64,000 bases of DNA. Origin: Ischnura elegans (taxonomy: Eukaryota; Arthropoda; Insecta; Odonata; Coenagrionidae). Made by a program: the position numbers and the translations under genes. The stretch spans positions 55,164,069 through 55,228,068 of the forward strand of contig NC_060254.1 in the NCBI RefSeq assembly GCF_921293095.1. The letters are read 5' to 3'. This document shows positions 1-12,912 of the stretch, piece after piece (positions within the stretch are counted from its first letter, which is position 1; each line of letters begins with the position of its first letter). The notes beneath the pieces are model-generated. The model was not told the origin of the DNA. It worked only from the letters and a program-made list of their open reading frames with translations, and did not search any database.

Positions 1-2049
1 ATGACGCAACTGCTCTCATGAGCCAGTTCCTGGAGAGGCATGGGTGTATCCAAAATCAAAACTAGATGGGCAGTAAGCCGTGGTTGTTCAAGTTTTAACA
101 CAGAATAGGCTCAGGAAACCAACATTTCAAGAATATTATATCAGCACCTTATTAGTTTTGAAAATTGTTTGCACGATTTTTTTTAAATTGTAATTTCGTG
201 TTTTATAATAAGATCACTTTTCTTGGATTTAAAGAAAATTTCTTTAAAACTTTCTTTTTGAATCAAACATACTTCTGGTTCTCGGTGAGCAGCTGTCCGC
301 TCCTCCACCCCGCTAGGTGGATCTCCATGTGGAGATGGCTGCAGTACTTTAACCCATTTCTTCCCACTGTAGTCATATGGCGGAATCCAATAATTCTGAG
401 CATATGAGTATCTTGAAGAAAACCCGCTCTCCTTTTTTCTGTTAAATTGTCACAAATATGTTGTTGAAATCTTGCAGTAAATTAACCCTTCACTGTATTT
501 TGTATCCCACATGATACACTACACTCATTGCCAGTTTTTTTCTGAAGGGCACAATTCTACCTGTCTAACGCATTTTGTATCAGATATGATTAACCCCGTC
601 GTTATATATTGCGGTTATCGAAGCAGTCAGTACCCTACTGACAGTAAGTGCAAAAGGTTATCAGCTTCTAATCATGTTGAAGCAAGTCAGCTCCCCGAAT
701 GAGAAAGGAGTTAGAGGATTTACTTGAGTAATATCTAACGATTTCAGACATGAAGTTGATCCACCTCATTTAAAAATTGCGATACTTCTTTTCCCTACAT
801 TGGAAATATACGAATAAATAATATTAGATAAACGTAAGCATCTATATATTGCCTTAATTAATGGAAATACGCCTTGAGAAATGAGATAACCACAAAGGTA
901 TAGAAAACGAAAGAAGCGATACGTGAAATCGATATGTTACTTCCATTTTGGTTTACATAACGCGCCGAATTCACCTCACCTTTTATTTTCATTTCAGAGA
1001 ACATCGCTACAACAAATACCTTCATCTGGTCGCGAAATACAGCCGGTTTTAAGTAAGAGATGGGAAAGAAAGAAAGGAAGCGAAAACGAGCAACCGGATT
1101 TTATGAAAAATTCCGCCGTACACGACGTGCTCCCAGCCTTTTGACAAGATAAAAAAGCAAAGGTGCACCCTCTCATGATGATCACTGAGTTAGAGTTTAT
1201 TAATATCCTTAATTTCTCTGGGGTTATAATTTCCGATATCTATTGGTTCGGAAAATACTTTAATTGATTCGTTTCAGTCGGACTTGGAAAAATAATGAAG
1301 TTACAAGCTAATGCTCTCTCTTGCACTCTGAAGTATATCTGTTCTAAATAGCTCAAGCTATCTAAATCTATCAAGCAGCCTCCGATTCTCTAGCGGCTCA
1401 CAACCTAATTTAGGTAAAAGCTATGTAACGGTCTCTGTTATCTCATAGCGGTTTCTGAAGAATCGCGCAGCTATTCTTCGCATTCAATTTAATTAGCGAA
1501 TGAAATCTTTCTGCGCCGGTTCTCATATCATTACCGCGTATTTTAAGTACGGCCTCACAATTGTAAAGTAAAACCTATTTGTCACTTTTACATTCAAAAA
1601 TCTTCCCACAGCACCGTTGAGAAATCCTATTTTCCTCACAGCTCTGCCAACAGTCTTTCTCTAATGTTCTCTTAATAATTTATTTAAAGTTATCTCAACT
1701 CCCAGATCTCCGACATCCCTTTGATGAAGGGGCTATGTTTTTTTAAATAAATTGCCAGTAGGCGACATCAACAAAGGTTGAAAGCACAATTTGAGCACAC
1801 AGAAAAATAAGATTAGGCAATTTTTGAATTTTCAAGTTAGTACTTTGTCCACCTATTCGAGCCGACCGTAGCGCCATTTACTTGTAACTACTATGATTTG
1901 ACCTCTGCTGTTAGTTTCATTTGCTCTCTCTTTCGTAATTAACCCGTGAGTTGGCTTGCAGTTGTCATGTTTCATCGCCATCCTTCGTCGCCTGTCTTAT
2001 TTGCTAGTTATGCTAGTCCCAACCTCGTTAGAGCCCTTCATTTTTTTTA
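1..2049. other. AT-rich DNA, no supported feature
   Basis: Both strands show only short open frames with no recognisable domain, splice context or repeat boundary. The longest frames overlap on opposite strands, as expected by chance. I see no transposon termini here. Confidence 0.5.
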
Positions 2050-2136
2050 TATAGCTGTAAACGGCTGGTGTCCTAACACCCCCTGCCATACGCCTTTTAG
2101 GCGGCTTGCGGGGTATTATGTAGATGTAGATGTAGA
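2050..2136 (+). repeat. 3' end of a short retroelement with a GTAGAT tail
   Basis: A GC-richer block (ctggtgtcctaacacccc, then a cgccttttaggcggc hairpin) ends in about three GTAGAT hexamers at 2118-2136. A hairpin followed by a short tandem tail is typical of the 3' end of SINEs and non-LTR elements in arthropods. I recall similar ends from arthropod genomes but cannot name the family. The 5' boundary is not visible. Confidence 0.4.
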
Positions 2137-5100
2137 TTTGTTTGCAGCTAACTTTATTAGGAGAAAAATACCGTATCGTTCCACTATTTTTTGTGAAACT
2201 TCGGAGCGAGTAAATGAATACACATATCAATCCGTTCCCCAAATGAAGGTTATATTCTTTGAGAAATACGACAACCATCTCGTTTCAAGTTTAGATCGAT
2301 AACCCATTCTTTTTCATGCGATTTTAATTTCTACGGACAACATTCCAACATTCTTATTATAATCCGGTTGGTGCAACAGAAAATTTATCTGCTATTTGTC
2401 AAAATGACAAATATATTGCGGTCGAAGTCAAAACTTTTCCTTTTCTGAGACAAGTTTTGCGATAAGAGCCGAAAAAAATTAGGATTTTAAGACGTAATTT
2501 CCAGCAAATATATCACCATAAGCCTACTTACAGTAACCACTAATTTCGTATCCTTGAAAATATGCAATACTAGGTTACTAGTATGTACTTTTGCGTGCCT
2601 AGTATTCAGGATACCTATTGTAATTAGCTGATGGCTGCGGGAGCTGGCCATATTTTTTTTTATTAATTAATTATCAGACAAAAATGCATATATTTTCACA
2701 TTTAATAAATAAATTTAATTCAAATTTTATAAAATAAATGGTTTTGATAAGTAGCGCTAGTTACAAACATGTTATCTTTATTAATACCACAAAAACATAA
2801 GCCACTATATTCGAGCAAAAAATTCGTAAATGACTAAAAAGTACAAATTAAAAAATACCTTGAACATAAACGTGGGAGCTATTCGATTGATAAAATATTT
2901 TTATATAAGATATTTCCTATTTCCATTACGCCCACCCGGAGGGGCAGGAGAAGTGAAAGACGGCAAAGCGAATCGGCGAGCATGGTTGCCTTTTCGAATG
3001 CTGGCGTTGAACTCAGCGGCAAGGTCCTATTCATACCAAGCGTAGAATTGGCTGCAAGGTTACCGCTTTCCTTTTCTCAAAATTTATCAAGTAGTCTTTT
3101 TCTCACTTCTCCCTAGTAGAAAATAAGACGAGCAAATATATACAATTCGATATTTTATAAATAAGTAATTTTTTCAAGTTTGATCTCCAATATTCATCAA
3201 CTGTTTATGTGTGTGGTGACCATGGTAGTTTTAAGTTTGTTACAAAGCTTCAAATAACTATCATAGGAGTAATAAAAATAATAGTAATGATTTACCTAAC
3301 TATGATGCTTTGAATTGATAGTATATTAAAAATTCATGTCCTGGGAAATGGATTTATAAGTGTTCAATCTTTTATTGCATTGACTCTCATGTCAAAGCAC
3401 GGTGGAACTCTTGATAAAGTGCATAAAAAAGTGAGCAACCGTTTTCTGAGGGTTAAAAAGCTGTTAAAGGTTTTTATTCGAAAGCCAGATTTAAAAATGT
3501 TTATGTTAAAATTAATTTTCAATGATATTGAGGAAAGGGAGGGCCTTTCATGTCAAGTTAATTTAATTACAGTCGAACCGAAGTATCGAAGTACAAAACT
3601 TTGAGCTCAGATATCTCGACTTTTTGTAATCACTTCAAAGGGCGCTTTCGAAAGTGTCAATGGTCAAGTCAACTTTATTTCGAATTGTCATGAAAATCAT
3701 GTATAGTAATCTCATATGAAGCTTCCATTTTCCTTCAACTTTTGAGACATCTGGAGATCTTCAGCACTTTCATGAAAAGGTACTATGGACATATATTGGA
3801 ATTTTGATGCCTATTTTTTTTTAAAGGGGGCAATGACCGCTATATATCTTTTTCATTGCAAGAAGTGTCACTTAAGATCGCTATCTTTGATTTTTTCAGT
3901 GGACTCGACATCAAGTTAACATTGATTCAGTGCCCTGGAGTAAAGGTATTGAATGGATTGATTACAATTTTTCATATATATACGTGATTATTTTTTTCCT
4001 AACTTACAATTTATAGTAGAATATGAAAAAATAATACACTTCCATTCTTTGATATGTGAACGATAAGAAACATAAAGGAGCCATTACTGTACATTGATGG
4101 AAGAAACCCCACAAATTAGACAGGCATTTAAATTTTCAACCTCATTGCCCTCTAAAACATAAAATAAATGCAGCTATTGCACTATAATTTAGAACTCTAA
4201 GTGATACACAAAAAATCTTAATATAAACGAGAATATTTAAAAAACACTTTCCAGAAAGGCAATTCTCCAATACACTGAATCAAGATTAAATATAGAGGTC
4301 TAGAGAAAGGAAAAAAATAATCAAGTTAACTTAATAGTTGGAATTTTCTTATATGCCTTAAGAAATGGTTGTTGATATAGCGACGCCTACTCCATTCTTT
4401 CGCCCCTGTCTTGTCCTGCTCAATTGTGTTGCAGCCCCGTTCTCTCCGTTTTCCCTTTAGTTTGGGCGAAATGTAATTGCTTGGTGACAGGAGCGCAAGA
4501 GGCAGCCGCTCAAAGCGGAGGTCTGCTTATCTTTGAGCCACAGATTGCTTCTCGCTGGGGCTCTTTCTCTTAAACAACACTCTCTCTCTCTCTCCTGAAA
4601 GGGTGGAGAATTTGAGATCAACACCAGGAATAGCCAAGGAAGAAAAAGAGACCTTCTAATTAATAAAGCTGATTCTTCGTTTGCAGATACGTACAGAAAA
4701 ATACTTTTGCGGCTAGTGATTTAATGAAGTATTTTCAATATCCCGGCGATTTTTCGCGTGAAAAATCCTCAGTACGGCTTTCAACTAACTTTTTCATTGC
4801 AGTTTCATCGTCATCAACAATCCGAATATTGTTTTGATGCAGCTTTCCACTCCGCTTTCCTATAGGCTAACCTTTTAACATACATATGTGATTATTTTTT
4901 CACCCCTCATGTGATAAATGCGTAGAATACTCTATATAATAATATGGTGGTATCCCTTTGCCTTCCACATCACAGTGTTCAAGTAATTTTCACAACGCCT
5001 GCAGTGAAATTAGAATCCCTGCACTGACCATAATGGTCTCCGGCTTCATTTAAATGCAAAAAGGCTGCTACCCTCTCTCCTGGGTGACGAGAGGCATAAT

Positions 5101-5179
5101 TGTTGGCGGCCTCTTGTGGCCAAGTCACGGAATTTTCGCAAGCCTTGGGTATTATTTTAATGCCCTATGTTACTCCTCA
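2137..5179. other. AT-rich DNA, no gene seen; one CT microsatellite
   Basis: No coding exon or element boundary is supported. A dinucleotide CT run lies at 4580-4594. The stretch 4380-4620 is more GC-rich than its neighbours and could be an old promoter or exon, but it has no convincing frame. Confidence 0.4.
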
Positions 5180-5306
5180 GAATGCCGTTACTTTTTGTCC
5201 ATGACTACTTCTCCGGCATGTGAATTCGCTTATCTAGTCGCTAGCCTCTTATTCTAGAGGTAAAACCACCATCCGCAATCTGGTCGACGCACTCTGTGGC
5301 TTTTAT
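5180..5306 (+). repeat. Diverged dispersed repeat, copy 1
   Basis: This block resembles 32640-32760 in the same orientation. Shared segments include gaatgcYRttactttttgtcc at its start and a CACACTC/CGCACTC-type stretch near its end. Divergence is high, so it is probably an old interspersed repeat. No coding content is recognised. Confidence 0.35.
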
Positions 5307-5403
5307 TAAGATGGAACTGCAGTGTAGGCTATTATGATTTCGGGGTGTTCTCGGAACATTCTCTAATAAATGTATACCTTATATGTCTACGGCATACAAT
5401 ATT

Positions 5404-5560
5404 GCTACGGGGCTACCTATCGGAGGTAAGGAAGCCTAGTAGTTTGCTGATGGAAGGGTCTTGGGTTCAAACCTTGGGACACTCTCAAATAGCATCCTCG
5501 ATGTTCGAGGTGTTCAAGGGAAAGGATCCGGCTCCTTTACACTTAATTCGTGATATTCAC
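5404..5560 (+). repeat. tRNA-derived SINE remnant
   Basis: A B-box-like ggttcaaacct lies at 5464-5474 about 30 bp after an A-box-like aagcctagtagtttgc at 5431. That is the layout of a tRNA-derived pol III promoter. It resembles the better preserved copy at 49268. The head is scrambled and there is no clear tail, so it is probably an old insertion. Confidence 0.4.
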
Positions 5561-8500
5561 ACGCCTGAGGCTATATCCGATGTGAGTTTTGCTCTCTCCT
5601 ACCAAAAACCACCGAATCATTTTGTAGATCTTAGTCAAATATCGTTCGTGTGCTACTTTATGAAAATTAATTTATATCAGAACAGGTAATTTTGATAAAA
5701 TATCCGTCGAATTTTAAGACAGCGGTTAAATATCAATTGGCGTTGTAAATTTCAGATCAAAATTTGAAAATTAATAGCAATTCATCTCAGACAATCCTTC
5801 CCCTCAATAACCAAAATATTCCCTCACTCCATTGACACATGATCTGTAGATTGAAGGCTGAGGATATCATTCCTTTTTAAGAAACAAGGTATTTTAAATA
5901 TATACGAGTATTGAGTCTCTTCCCTCACTAAGGTTTTACCACATTTTCATGGTTATTTAAATTTCGACGGTATATTTGAATCTTACCTTCTTTCTATAAT
6001 ATGTTTGATCAAATTTCTATTCTTCTGAATTCCATTGTATTCCAGGTTTCCCTTATATCGGACAAAGCCCCATCTCTGGCGTCAACTTTTTTGCGCCCGA
6101 TCTCAGTCCTTTTATAACATAAGCTCTCCCCAGCTTCTTGCCTCGTTCTCTGAATATCTTCCGGCTTCCTATACAAATTGCCTGTCGTATCTCATATACA
6201 CAGGTTGAAGCGTATTCTTGCCTCCCGATTCCCCTCAGAAAATCCTTTTCCTTTCCTTATTCATGGCATCCTTATTCTATTTGTATCCATCATACATTTT
6301 TTCTACTCAAAATAATCCCTCCCCCCTCTCAATATCACCATTTTTATCGTGTTACGTTTTTTATCTCCTACAGTAAGTGTTTTTTTAGTGGACTGCCAAT
6401 TACCTATTGCTATTTTTACTGAATATTTCCAATTTTTTTATTTATTCATTTATTTCATTATTACATATTACTGCACGCAAGCTATTTCCTGGTGGCAAAA
6501 TTATTTAAACACACGGATGACAAGTCTACATATCTAATAATTAATAAGGAAAGGGAAAATACACCTGTAATATAAAATAATACATTAATTCTAATATCAT
6601 ACAACTAAAAAATGAAGATTGACCCAAATAACTCAATTTTAAACTCTTCATAATAAACAACAATGTCATCAACCAAAAATCGATGAAATTTTTTCTAAAA
6701 TTTTATCAAAGTCATAAAAATAACTTCAGGTAGGTCGTTTCACTCCTTTATTCCTCTATGTAAGAACACATCACCAAGTTGCTTCTAAGTTACATCAAAA
6801 ATTTTTACAGTATCTGCTGTATTCAGGAAATATTTAAACTACGTGTTCTTTTGTGCTGTGAAGTTTAATGGCAAAATATGCCTCAAAAATTATGATTGAG
6901 TAAATTTTGTTCACATTTTTCAAATTAGAAGTGTTGTAATTTAATTTCTCCCAGAAGCAGCTCTGAATTTGAAAGGATTAACGGGGATAACTTTTAAAGT
7001 TACTTTTTTCTTTTTGGAGCTCCCAACATTTTACTGATATTTTACTATTTTTTAATAAAAATTATATCGTTCTGAAACTATTTTTGCGTGTTTCACATGG
7101 TATATTTTGGGTGAGGGATCGATTTATATACTTTAAATTTTATTAATTTGAAAATACTTTCATCAGAAACATCCGTTTGACATTTCTAGAGTTGGGAAAA
7201 TAAACGGATCCACTATCAATTATTATTTTTAATAATAATAATTTATGTGCTCCCAAGATTTTGGCTGTACCTACACTCCGGTTGTAGCAAAGAAACGGGA
7301 GCTTTAAGTGGTCTCCAAGGTGATAAGACCATAATTTAGCCAATAGCAAATAAAAAATATCCCACAAAAATAAACGTCGTAACTATTACATAACTATTGC
7401 CACAGTGAAATAATTATACCTATTGTTTTTTTTTAATTGGCTCTGATGTTTACATGAGAAACGTTTAACACATTATACCCTCCATAGTGCAAGTACCTAG
7501 AAAAAAATTTATTTTCATAAAGAACACAGCTTTTTATCTCAATAGGGACAGATTTCATGGCAAAAGAGAAAAATGCTTGTTACAGTATTGATAATACTTA
7601 ACGGGTAGTCTTCTTCATTCCAATTTTGCAGGAAGCACTTATTAAGTTTCATTGTTATTGTATGAATTAGAGTGCGAGACAAAAAGTATAGTAATCAATT
7701 ACAGTCAAGGAAATGGAAGAATTATCTTGCACTAAAACGAGGAATATTTATATATCTCTCTTAATTATTGGGATAATTTCTCATTTGGATACTTAAATGG
7801 TGATGTATTGGCCCCGAAATAGAAAGGTACGTACAATTCAACAATAATACGTGAAGTAGTACCCTAAGGTAAATAATGGAGGGTTTATGAGTTTCCTTGT
7901 TGGATTAGTGGGGTATAGCGTATTTTTTCAAGTACGGAACTACCAGATAATGTATAACTTTACGCGTACAAAAAATAATTTATGCATAGATGCTAAAAAA
8001 TATTAAATATTACGCTTATGCACGGTACTAACGTATATAATTTGTCTTTGAAGATCCGTATTGGTAATCTATGCGTCGCAGTAGCGTACTGAATATACGT
8101 TTTTCATTCCTCTTCCTTGGATAAATACTTTCCTGCATTTATATCACGCATGAGGCTCTATCTCCATAGGTACTTGAAGTGTATTCAAAATAAATAAAGT
8201 TTTTGAACATAGATAAGTTCAAGGGTAACAAAATTCCTAAGACGTACATAAGTACAAATGATGTGCTTGTTAAAGGGTTTCTTTAGAAAAGTTAGAAAAT
8301 AGTGTAAAATATTTACTTTTCTTTTTATTAATCAAATATGTAATAAACATCTTACGTAATAAAGTGGGGAAGAGGTGGTTCGGCAAATGCTTATTTATTT
8401 TAATTACGGGGTAGGAGGGGTCACAAATAGGAATTATGTACTTACTTAATACTTAGAATCATCCATATAGGACCCAATACTCCCATCATATTTTGCTTCA

Positions 8501-9451
8501 CATCATCATCACAAATCAATGGTTTCCACATCCTGTTTCTTTATAGTGTTTGTCTTCGTTAGTGAGCTTTTTGGCTGAATATGTATTTTTTTAACGTGTT
8601 TCGCTTACTTTAAAGGGCATGTGTGCCTCTCAGCAGACCATTCCGAATCAGATTGAACAAACACTGCGCGGGAGAAAGTCAAGAGGAGGAAACATTTAAA
8701 CACGAGGGCGTTCGCAACGCCGCCGCGCGACAAAATAATTAATTACGCATTCATGGTTTTTGCGCGTTACAAAAAAAGACAACTTCCAACCTCAATTCCC
8801 TAAATTAAGTCCTCAGGCTGTCTTCATTTTCTGATAATTAGCTTGGCGGGCAAACTTCAGCCGTTTTTTATCTGAAATTAAAAAAAATGCATTTCGGAAA
8901 TGAGATTACCTCTATATATTCCAAAGCTGGCTTTTTGGGAAAAAATCTATTAAAAAAATAAAATTATCAGTGAACATTCTGCAGCTATTCTTGGGTGAAA
9001 AAATTTTGAAAATTCCTTTACTTGTAAAAAAGGGAAGCCATTATTTTTAACGTTTAAGAACCATAAATTAAGTGCCATGCTGTTTGTTTTCATTTTCTCT
9101 GATCAAAAAGATCACCAGAATTTTTTCGCATTCGTTTTCAGAATAAAAAAGAGCCATTCTGAAATTAAGGTTACTTCAGTGTTTATTCCATGTTTTCATT
9201 TTTGTAAAATAAAACTCATAAATATGGCGACTGTTTATGGTAGCATAAAATTTTGTATTGTTGCCAAGGAGGCCTGGATGTTTTGTTTATGTATATAAAT
9301 CAGAGACAGGTCCAGTAGGCCCTAGATCAACCCTTTAAAGACTGAACAAACATACCAACTGATTTTTATTTTTTTTTCATACGCATATTTCGTGAAACTT
9401 CGTGAAACGTATATCTATTCATCCCCACATTTCAGTTTTCACCCATATAAA
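5561..9451. other. AT-rich DNA, nothing annotated
   Basis: Long A and T runs with short chance frames. The segment 8640-8750 is locally GC-rich (cgccgccgcgcg) but has no supported frame or repeat edge. Confidence 0.45.
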
Positions 9452-10275
9452 GGTGAAAGTTCAAGGGTGAAATTCGTCGATTATGGACTTGATATTGATT
9501 GGGTGAACGAGTCGAGAAAAAAAAACTTGAGATAATCAAAGACTATTTGGTAACAATTTTGGAATTATTGCTTTCAAGTTCAAGGGTGAAATTCGTCAAT
9601 TATTGAGTAATTAAGAGATATTATGAGAGAAAACCCAAGCAAAAATTTTTGAATGCGTTTTCAAGCATGTTTCCAAGTGGGAATACGCCACAAAATTTTG
9701 CTATTACTTGAAAAATAAATATACACTTGACCCAAAAACTAAGTTTAACTAATTAATGTGTACTGATCTTTTGAATAAATGAGCATTTGTAACTGGAGAC
9801 TGAGTGTAGGGGATAATATCGAATAAACCGCGTACTCACGTCAGGGGTGATGAAAAGAACCAATTTTCTAAAGGCATAATTAACGACCAATGTATACACA
9901 AGTCATGCGATTCACTTAAAAAAATACTTCTATACTTTATTTAGACAACAAAAGCTATAAAAGTTATCACAGATACGAAATATAATTTCGTGAATTTTTA
10001 TCAATCAGTTCCCAAATGGGAACATTGGAATTGTAAACGCTTAATAAGCACCAATAAATTATTTACATAAACGTGTATATCTTCTGATTTCTCCATCCCC
10101 ACATTTCTCTAATTGATTTAGCAGTGCTTATTCATCAAGGCACTGTACAATCAAAGTCTTTGACTGAGATGCATAATTTAGCCATCCAGGACTATTTGGT
10201 AAAAATTTTGGAATTAGTGCTCTCAAGTTCAAGGGTAAATTCGTCCATTAATGACTTGATATTGATTGGGTGAAC
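9452..10275 (+). repeat. Local repeat in three copies
   Basis: Three related segments sit at 9452-9509, 9541-9606 and 10191-10275. They share gttcaagggtgaaattcgtc and, in the first and third, gacttgatattgattgggtg. The second and third also share actatttggtaa followed by attttggaatta. They are direct repeats and look like pieces of one element duplicated locally. No coding potential is seen. Confidence 0.6.
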
Positions 10276-10312
10276 GTGTATTTAAACCACTCAATCATTT
10301 TAGCTTGTTATA

Positions 10313-10528
10313 TGAGAAGGTTAGAAGCCAAGGGGTGCAAGTGATATTTTTTTCTAAGCAGAGTAAGGTACAAAAATTAGGTAAAGAAAACAAACTAGAT
10401 CAACTAGATATTTAGTGATGCATTTGATTTTCCACTCGATATAAGTACAGAACAGAGACTCACTTGTATCTCTTGCCCACCAAGTTTTTGCACATTTATT
10501 CTATAAATATATGTAGTACCTAACTCTC
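10313..10528 (-). mobile_element. TA-flanked MITE family M, copy 1
   Basis: The reverse complement of the next element at about 80 percent by eye. It starts after TA at 10311 with TGAGAAGGTTAGAAGCC. It lacks the outer part of its other terminus, so it abuts copy 2 as a truncated copy. There is no transposase; it would depend on a mariner-like source element. Confidence 0.6.
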
Positions 10529-10531
10529 ATA

Positions 10532-10788
10532 TGAGAAGGTGAGAAGGCAAGGGGTATAAGTGATTTTTTTTTCTACACAGAGTTAGGTACAAAAATTGCA
10601 AGAATAAATACGCAAAAACTTGGCGACCAAGGGATGCGAGTGGTTCTCTGGTCTGTACTGACATAAAGAGCAAAATCAAAGCACTTCGAAATATCTAGTT
10701 AGTCTCCTTTTTTTATCAACCTAATTTCTGTACTTCTCTCTGTTTAGAACAGAAAATCACTTATACCCCTTGGCTTCTCACCCCCTCA
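10532..10788 (+). mobile_element. TA-flanked MITE family M, copy 2 (complete)
   Basis: Inverted ends of about 45 bp start TGAGAAGGTGAGAAGGCAAG on the left, matched by cttggcttctcaccccctca on the right. Both ends are flanked by the dinucleotide TA, which fits the Tc1/mariner target preference. The 257-bp body has no coding capacity. It is the best preserved of three copies within 2.4 kb. Confidence 0.75.
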
Positions 10789-11073
10789 TATATAATTGTT
10801 ACTGTTATTGCTTGAATAAAATTTTCTCAGGTTCCCACCCCAGTAAGAAAATCTAAAATTATATTTTTTAAACGCACGGAAACCTGAGATAGGTTTATTA
10901 ATTATGTTCGCCAGGTAAGTGTTAAATCATACGTATTATTTATTTATTTATTTATTGTTGTGTTCAGTTTTTATTTTCGAGTCATTCCTAAATTTAATGG
11001 ATATTTTATGCACTTCTGTTATAGTTAATGTTAGCGGTAGTAACTCTGTGGAAATCTTTTATCGTAGGTATTT

Positions 11074-11336
11074 AAGAAATAAAAGCTTGGCTATTTCCAC
11101 ATGGTAATTTATTGTGACCAACCATGGTTTCTTTACAGCATAGCAATCATATAGCAAAAACGATGGGTTGGGAACCATCAGCACCCGGAAATTTCCCACC
11201 CCATCTTTTTTACGCTATATAAACACATGCAGCTCAATTTACCTGTAACTCTTCACCTGGATAATGTTACGCTGTAACGAAACCATGGTCGGTCACATTA
11301 ATTAACCGTGTGGAAATAGCCAAGTTTTTATTTCTT
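11074..11336. mobile_element. MITE with ~60-bp inverted ends
   Basis: The left end aagaaataaaagcttggct continues through ccacatgg and gaccaaccatggtttc. The right end is its reverse complement with few mismatches. The unit is non-coding and about 263 bp. The internal ccatggtttc motif also occurs in the foldback at 14487. Confidence 0.7.
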
Positions 11337-12385
11337 CAATTTCTTCATTTTTGTTATATTTCTTATATTAGTAGGTTTTATTGTAAATGGTGGATCTGTT
11401 GACAATAAATAAATTCAAAATATGATGGCAACATGTACGCTCGCCTCACGGCTTAAATGAGATTTCCAGCAATATTCTTATCCCTGTGGGCGAGCAATAT
11501 TCTCCCGCCCTTATTATCCTCTCAATTCATCTTCTTCCTCCTACGTTGATAGATACTCTATTTATTATCTTTTTTTAACATTCCCCTCGGCAGCCCGTGA
11601 TTGAGGATGCTATCAGTTTCCATCCCGGGGGGATCAACGAGGAGCCTTGGGAAATAAAAAAAAATATTCTCCCAACGGGGAAGTCGATAACACACTATAT
11701 ATATTGAAATAAAACCGCGTGATCAGACTACGAATCATGAATGGGAGCGAAAGAAGACGGGGGCGGAGGAAGAGATCCCTTCTTCCTTTCCCTTCCCCCC
11801 GTACCCTTTTAGGGGGATCGCCTGAACGAGGGTTTGAGGGTCTGGAGGATCAGGCGACATCCAAAGGGGAGTCGATAATAAATTCTGGCGCGGAGAGCTG
11901 CAAGAGTGGGTGGAGAAGGATGTGGCGCAGCGTATTTAACGGTGAAGAAGGCATTCGCTGGCGATATGTTGATGCACCGACAAATAACGCGTTATAATAA
12001 TAGAGGGGTTGGGAGCGCGGTTTTATCTTTATAATAGCATGTACGGTAAAAGGTTGCTGAAGTATTTTGTACCTCATACCTTTAATTGTATGCCAAAGGC
12101 TTCATGTAATCTCAAATCTTTGGCCGACATTAAAAGAAAGTGAAATATTGGTTAATAAGTGATATTGTAAACTTGTAATTTCTTTATTTTAATTTGAAAT
12201 GTGCAAAATATATTACATTACCATAGTTTTGTTTAAAAGCCCCTAAAGTTGAAGTTGAAACTTGTAATATAAATGCTATGCTCTCAATGTGCCACATGTT
12301 GCATTGAATAACAGGAACCTTCTGACAAGCCATATGGCTTAGAAGGACCAAGTTTGTATATGCAAATAAAGGCAATTATTATTAA
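11337..12385. other. Unannotated stretch
   Basis: Contains a GC- and purine-rich segment at 11720-11900 whose open frame (Arg/Ser/Gly rich, 92 codons) has no recognisable domain. No splice or repeat structure is supported. Confidence 0.35.
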
Positions 12386-12634
12386 TTAAGCCAATGGGTA
12401 CACGTGATTTTCTTTCTAAATAGATGTAGGCACAGAAATTGATGAAAGAAATATACAAAAACCTGGATGGCCAAGGAATACGATTAAGTCTCTGTTCGGT
12501 GCTGAAATTGGATGAAAAATCAAATGCACTACTAAATATCAAGTTGATCTCGTTTGTTTCCTATACCTAATGACTGTACCTAACTCTTTTTATTAAAAAA
12601 ATCATTTGTGCCCCTTGGCTTCGCACTCCCTCAA
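12386..12634 (+). mobile_element. TA-flanked MITE family M, copy 3
   Basis: Aligned with 10532-10788 along its length, including acagaaattgatgaaagaa near the left and ccccttggcttcgcactccc at the right end. The left terminus has lost the first bases. Non-autonomous and non-coding. Confidence 0.6.
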
Positions 12635-12655
12635 TTATTATTTAAAATGCTAATA

Positions 12656-12912
12656 TCGATGGCTAAGTTCTGACAACACGTATCTCAAAATATGGCCGGT
12701 CTGAGTTAATAACGCTAATACTGTTAATAAAAAATATAATTCAAGCAAAAAACAACGCTTTGTTTGCAAATGTATGCTTTTTTCAGTTTTATGTATTTTT
12801 TGTTTTTAATTTCAATTTAAATCATATACAATTAAAAAAATACATCGTTTTTTCCCTCTCCTGAAAAGGTTCTATTTTTGAGATACGTGTTGTTAGAACT
12901 TATAGCCATCGG
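12656..12912. mobile_element. MITE with TA flanks, ~40-bp inverted ends
   Basis: The left end reads TCGATGGCTAAGTTCTGACA, then ACACGTATCTCAAAA. The right end is the reverse complement with small indels. TA dinucleotides lie directly outside both ends. The ~257-bp body is AT-rich and non-coding. A mariner-like origin is inferred from the TA flank only. Confidence 0.65.

Noticed and set aside
11719..11997. 92-codon Arg-rich open frame
   Set aside because: Composition-driven, overlapped by an opposite-strand frame, no domain.
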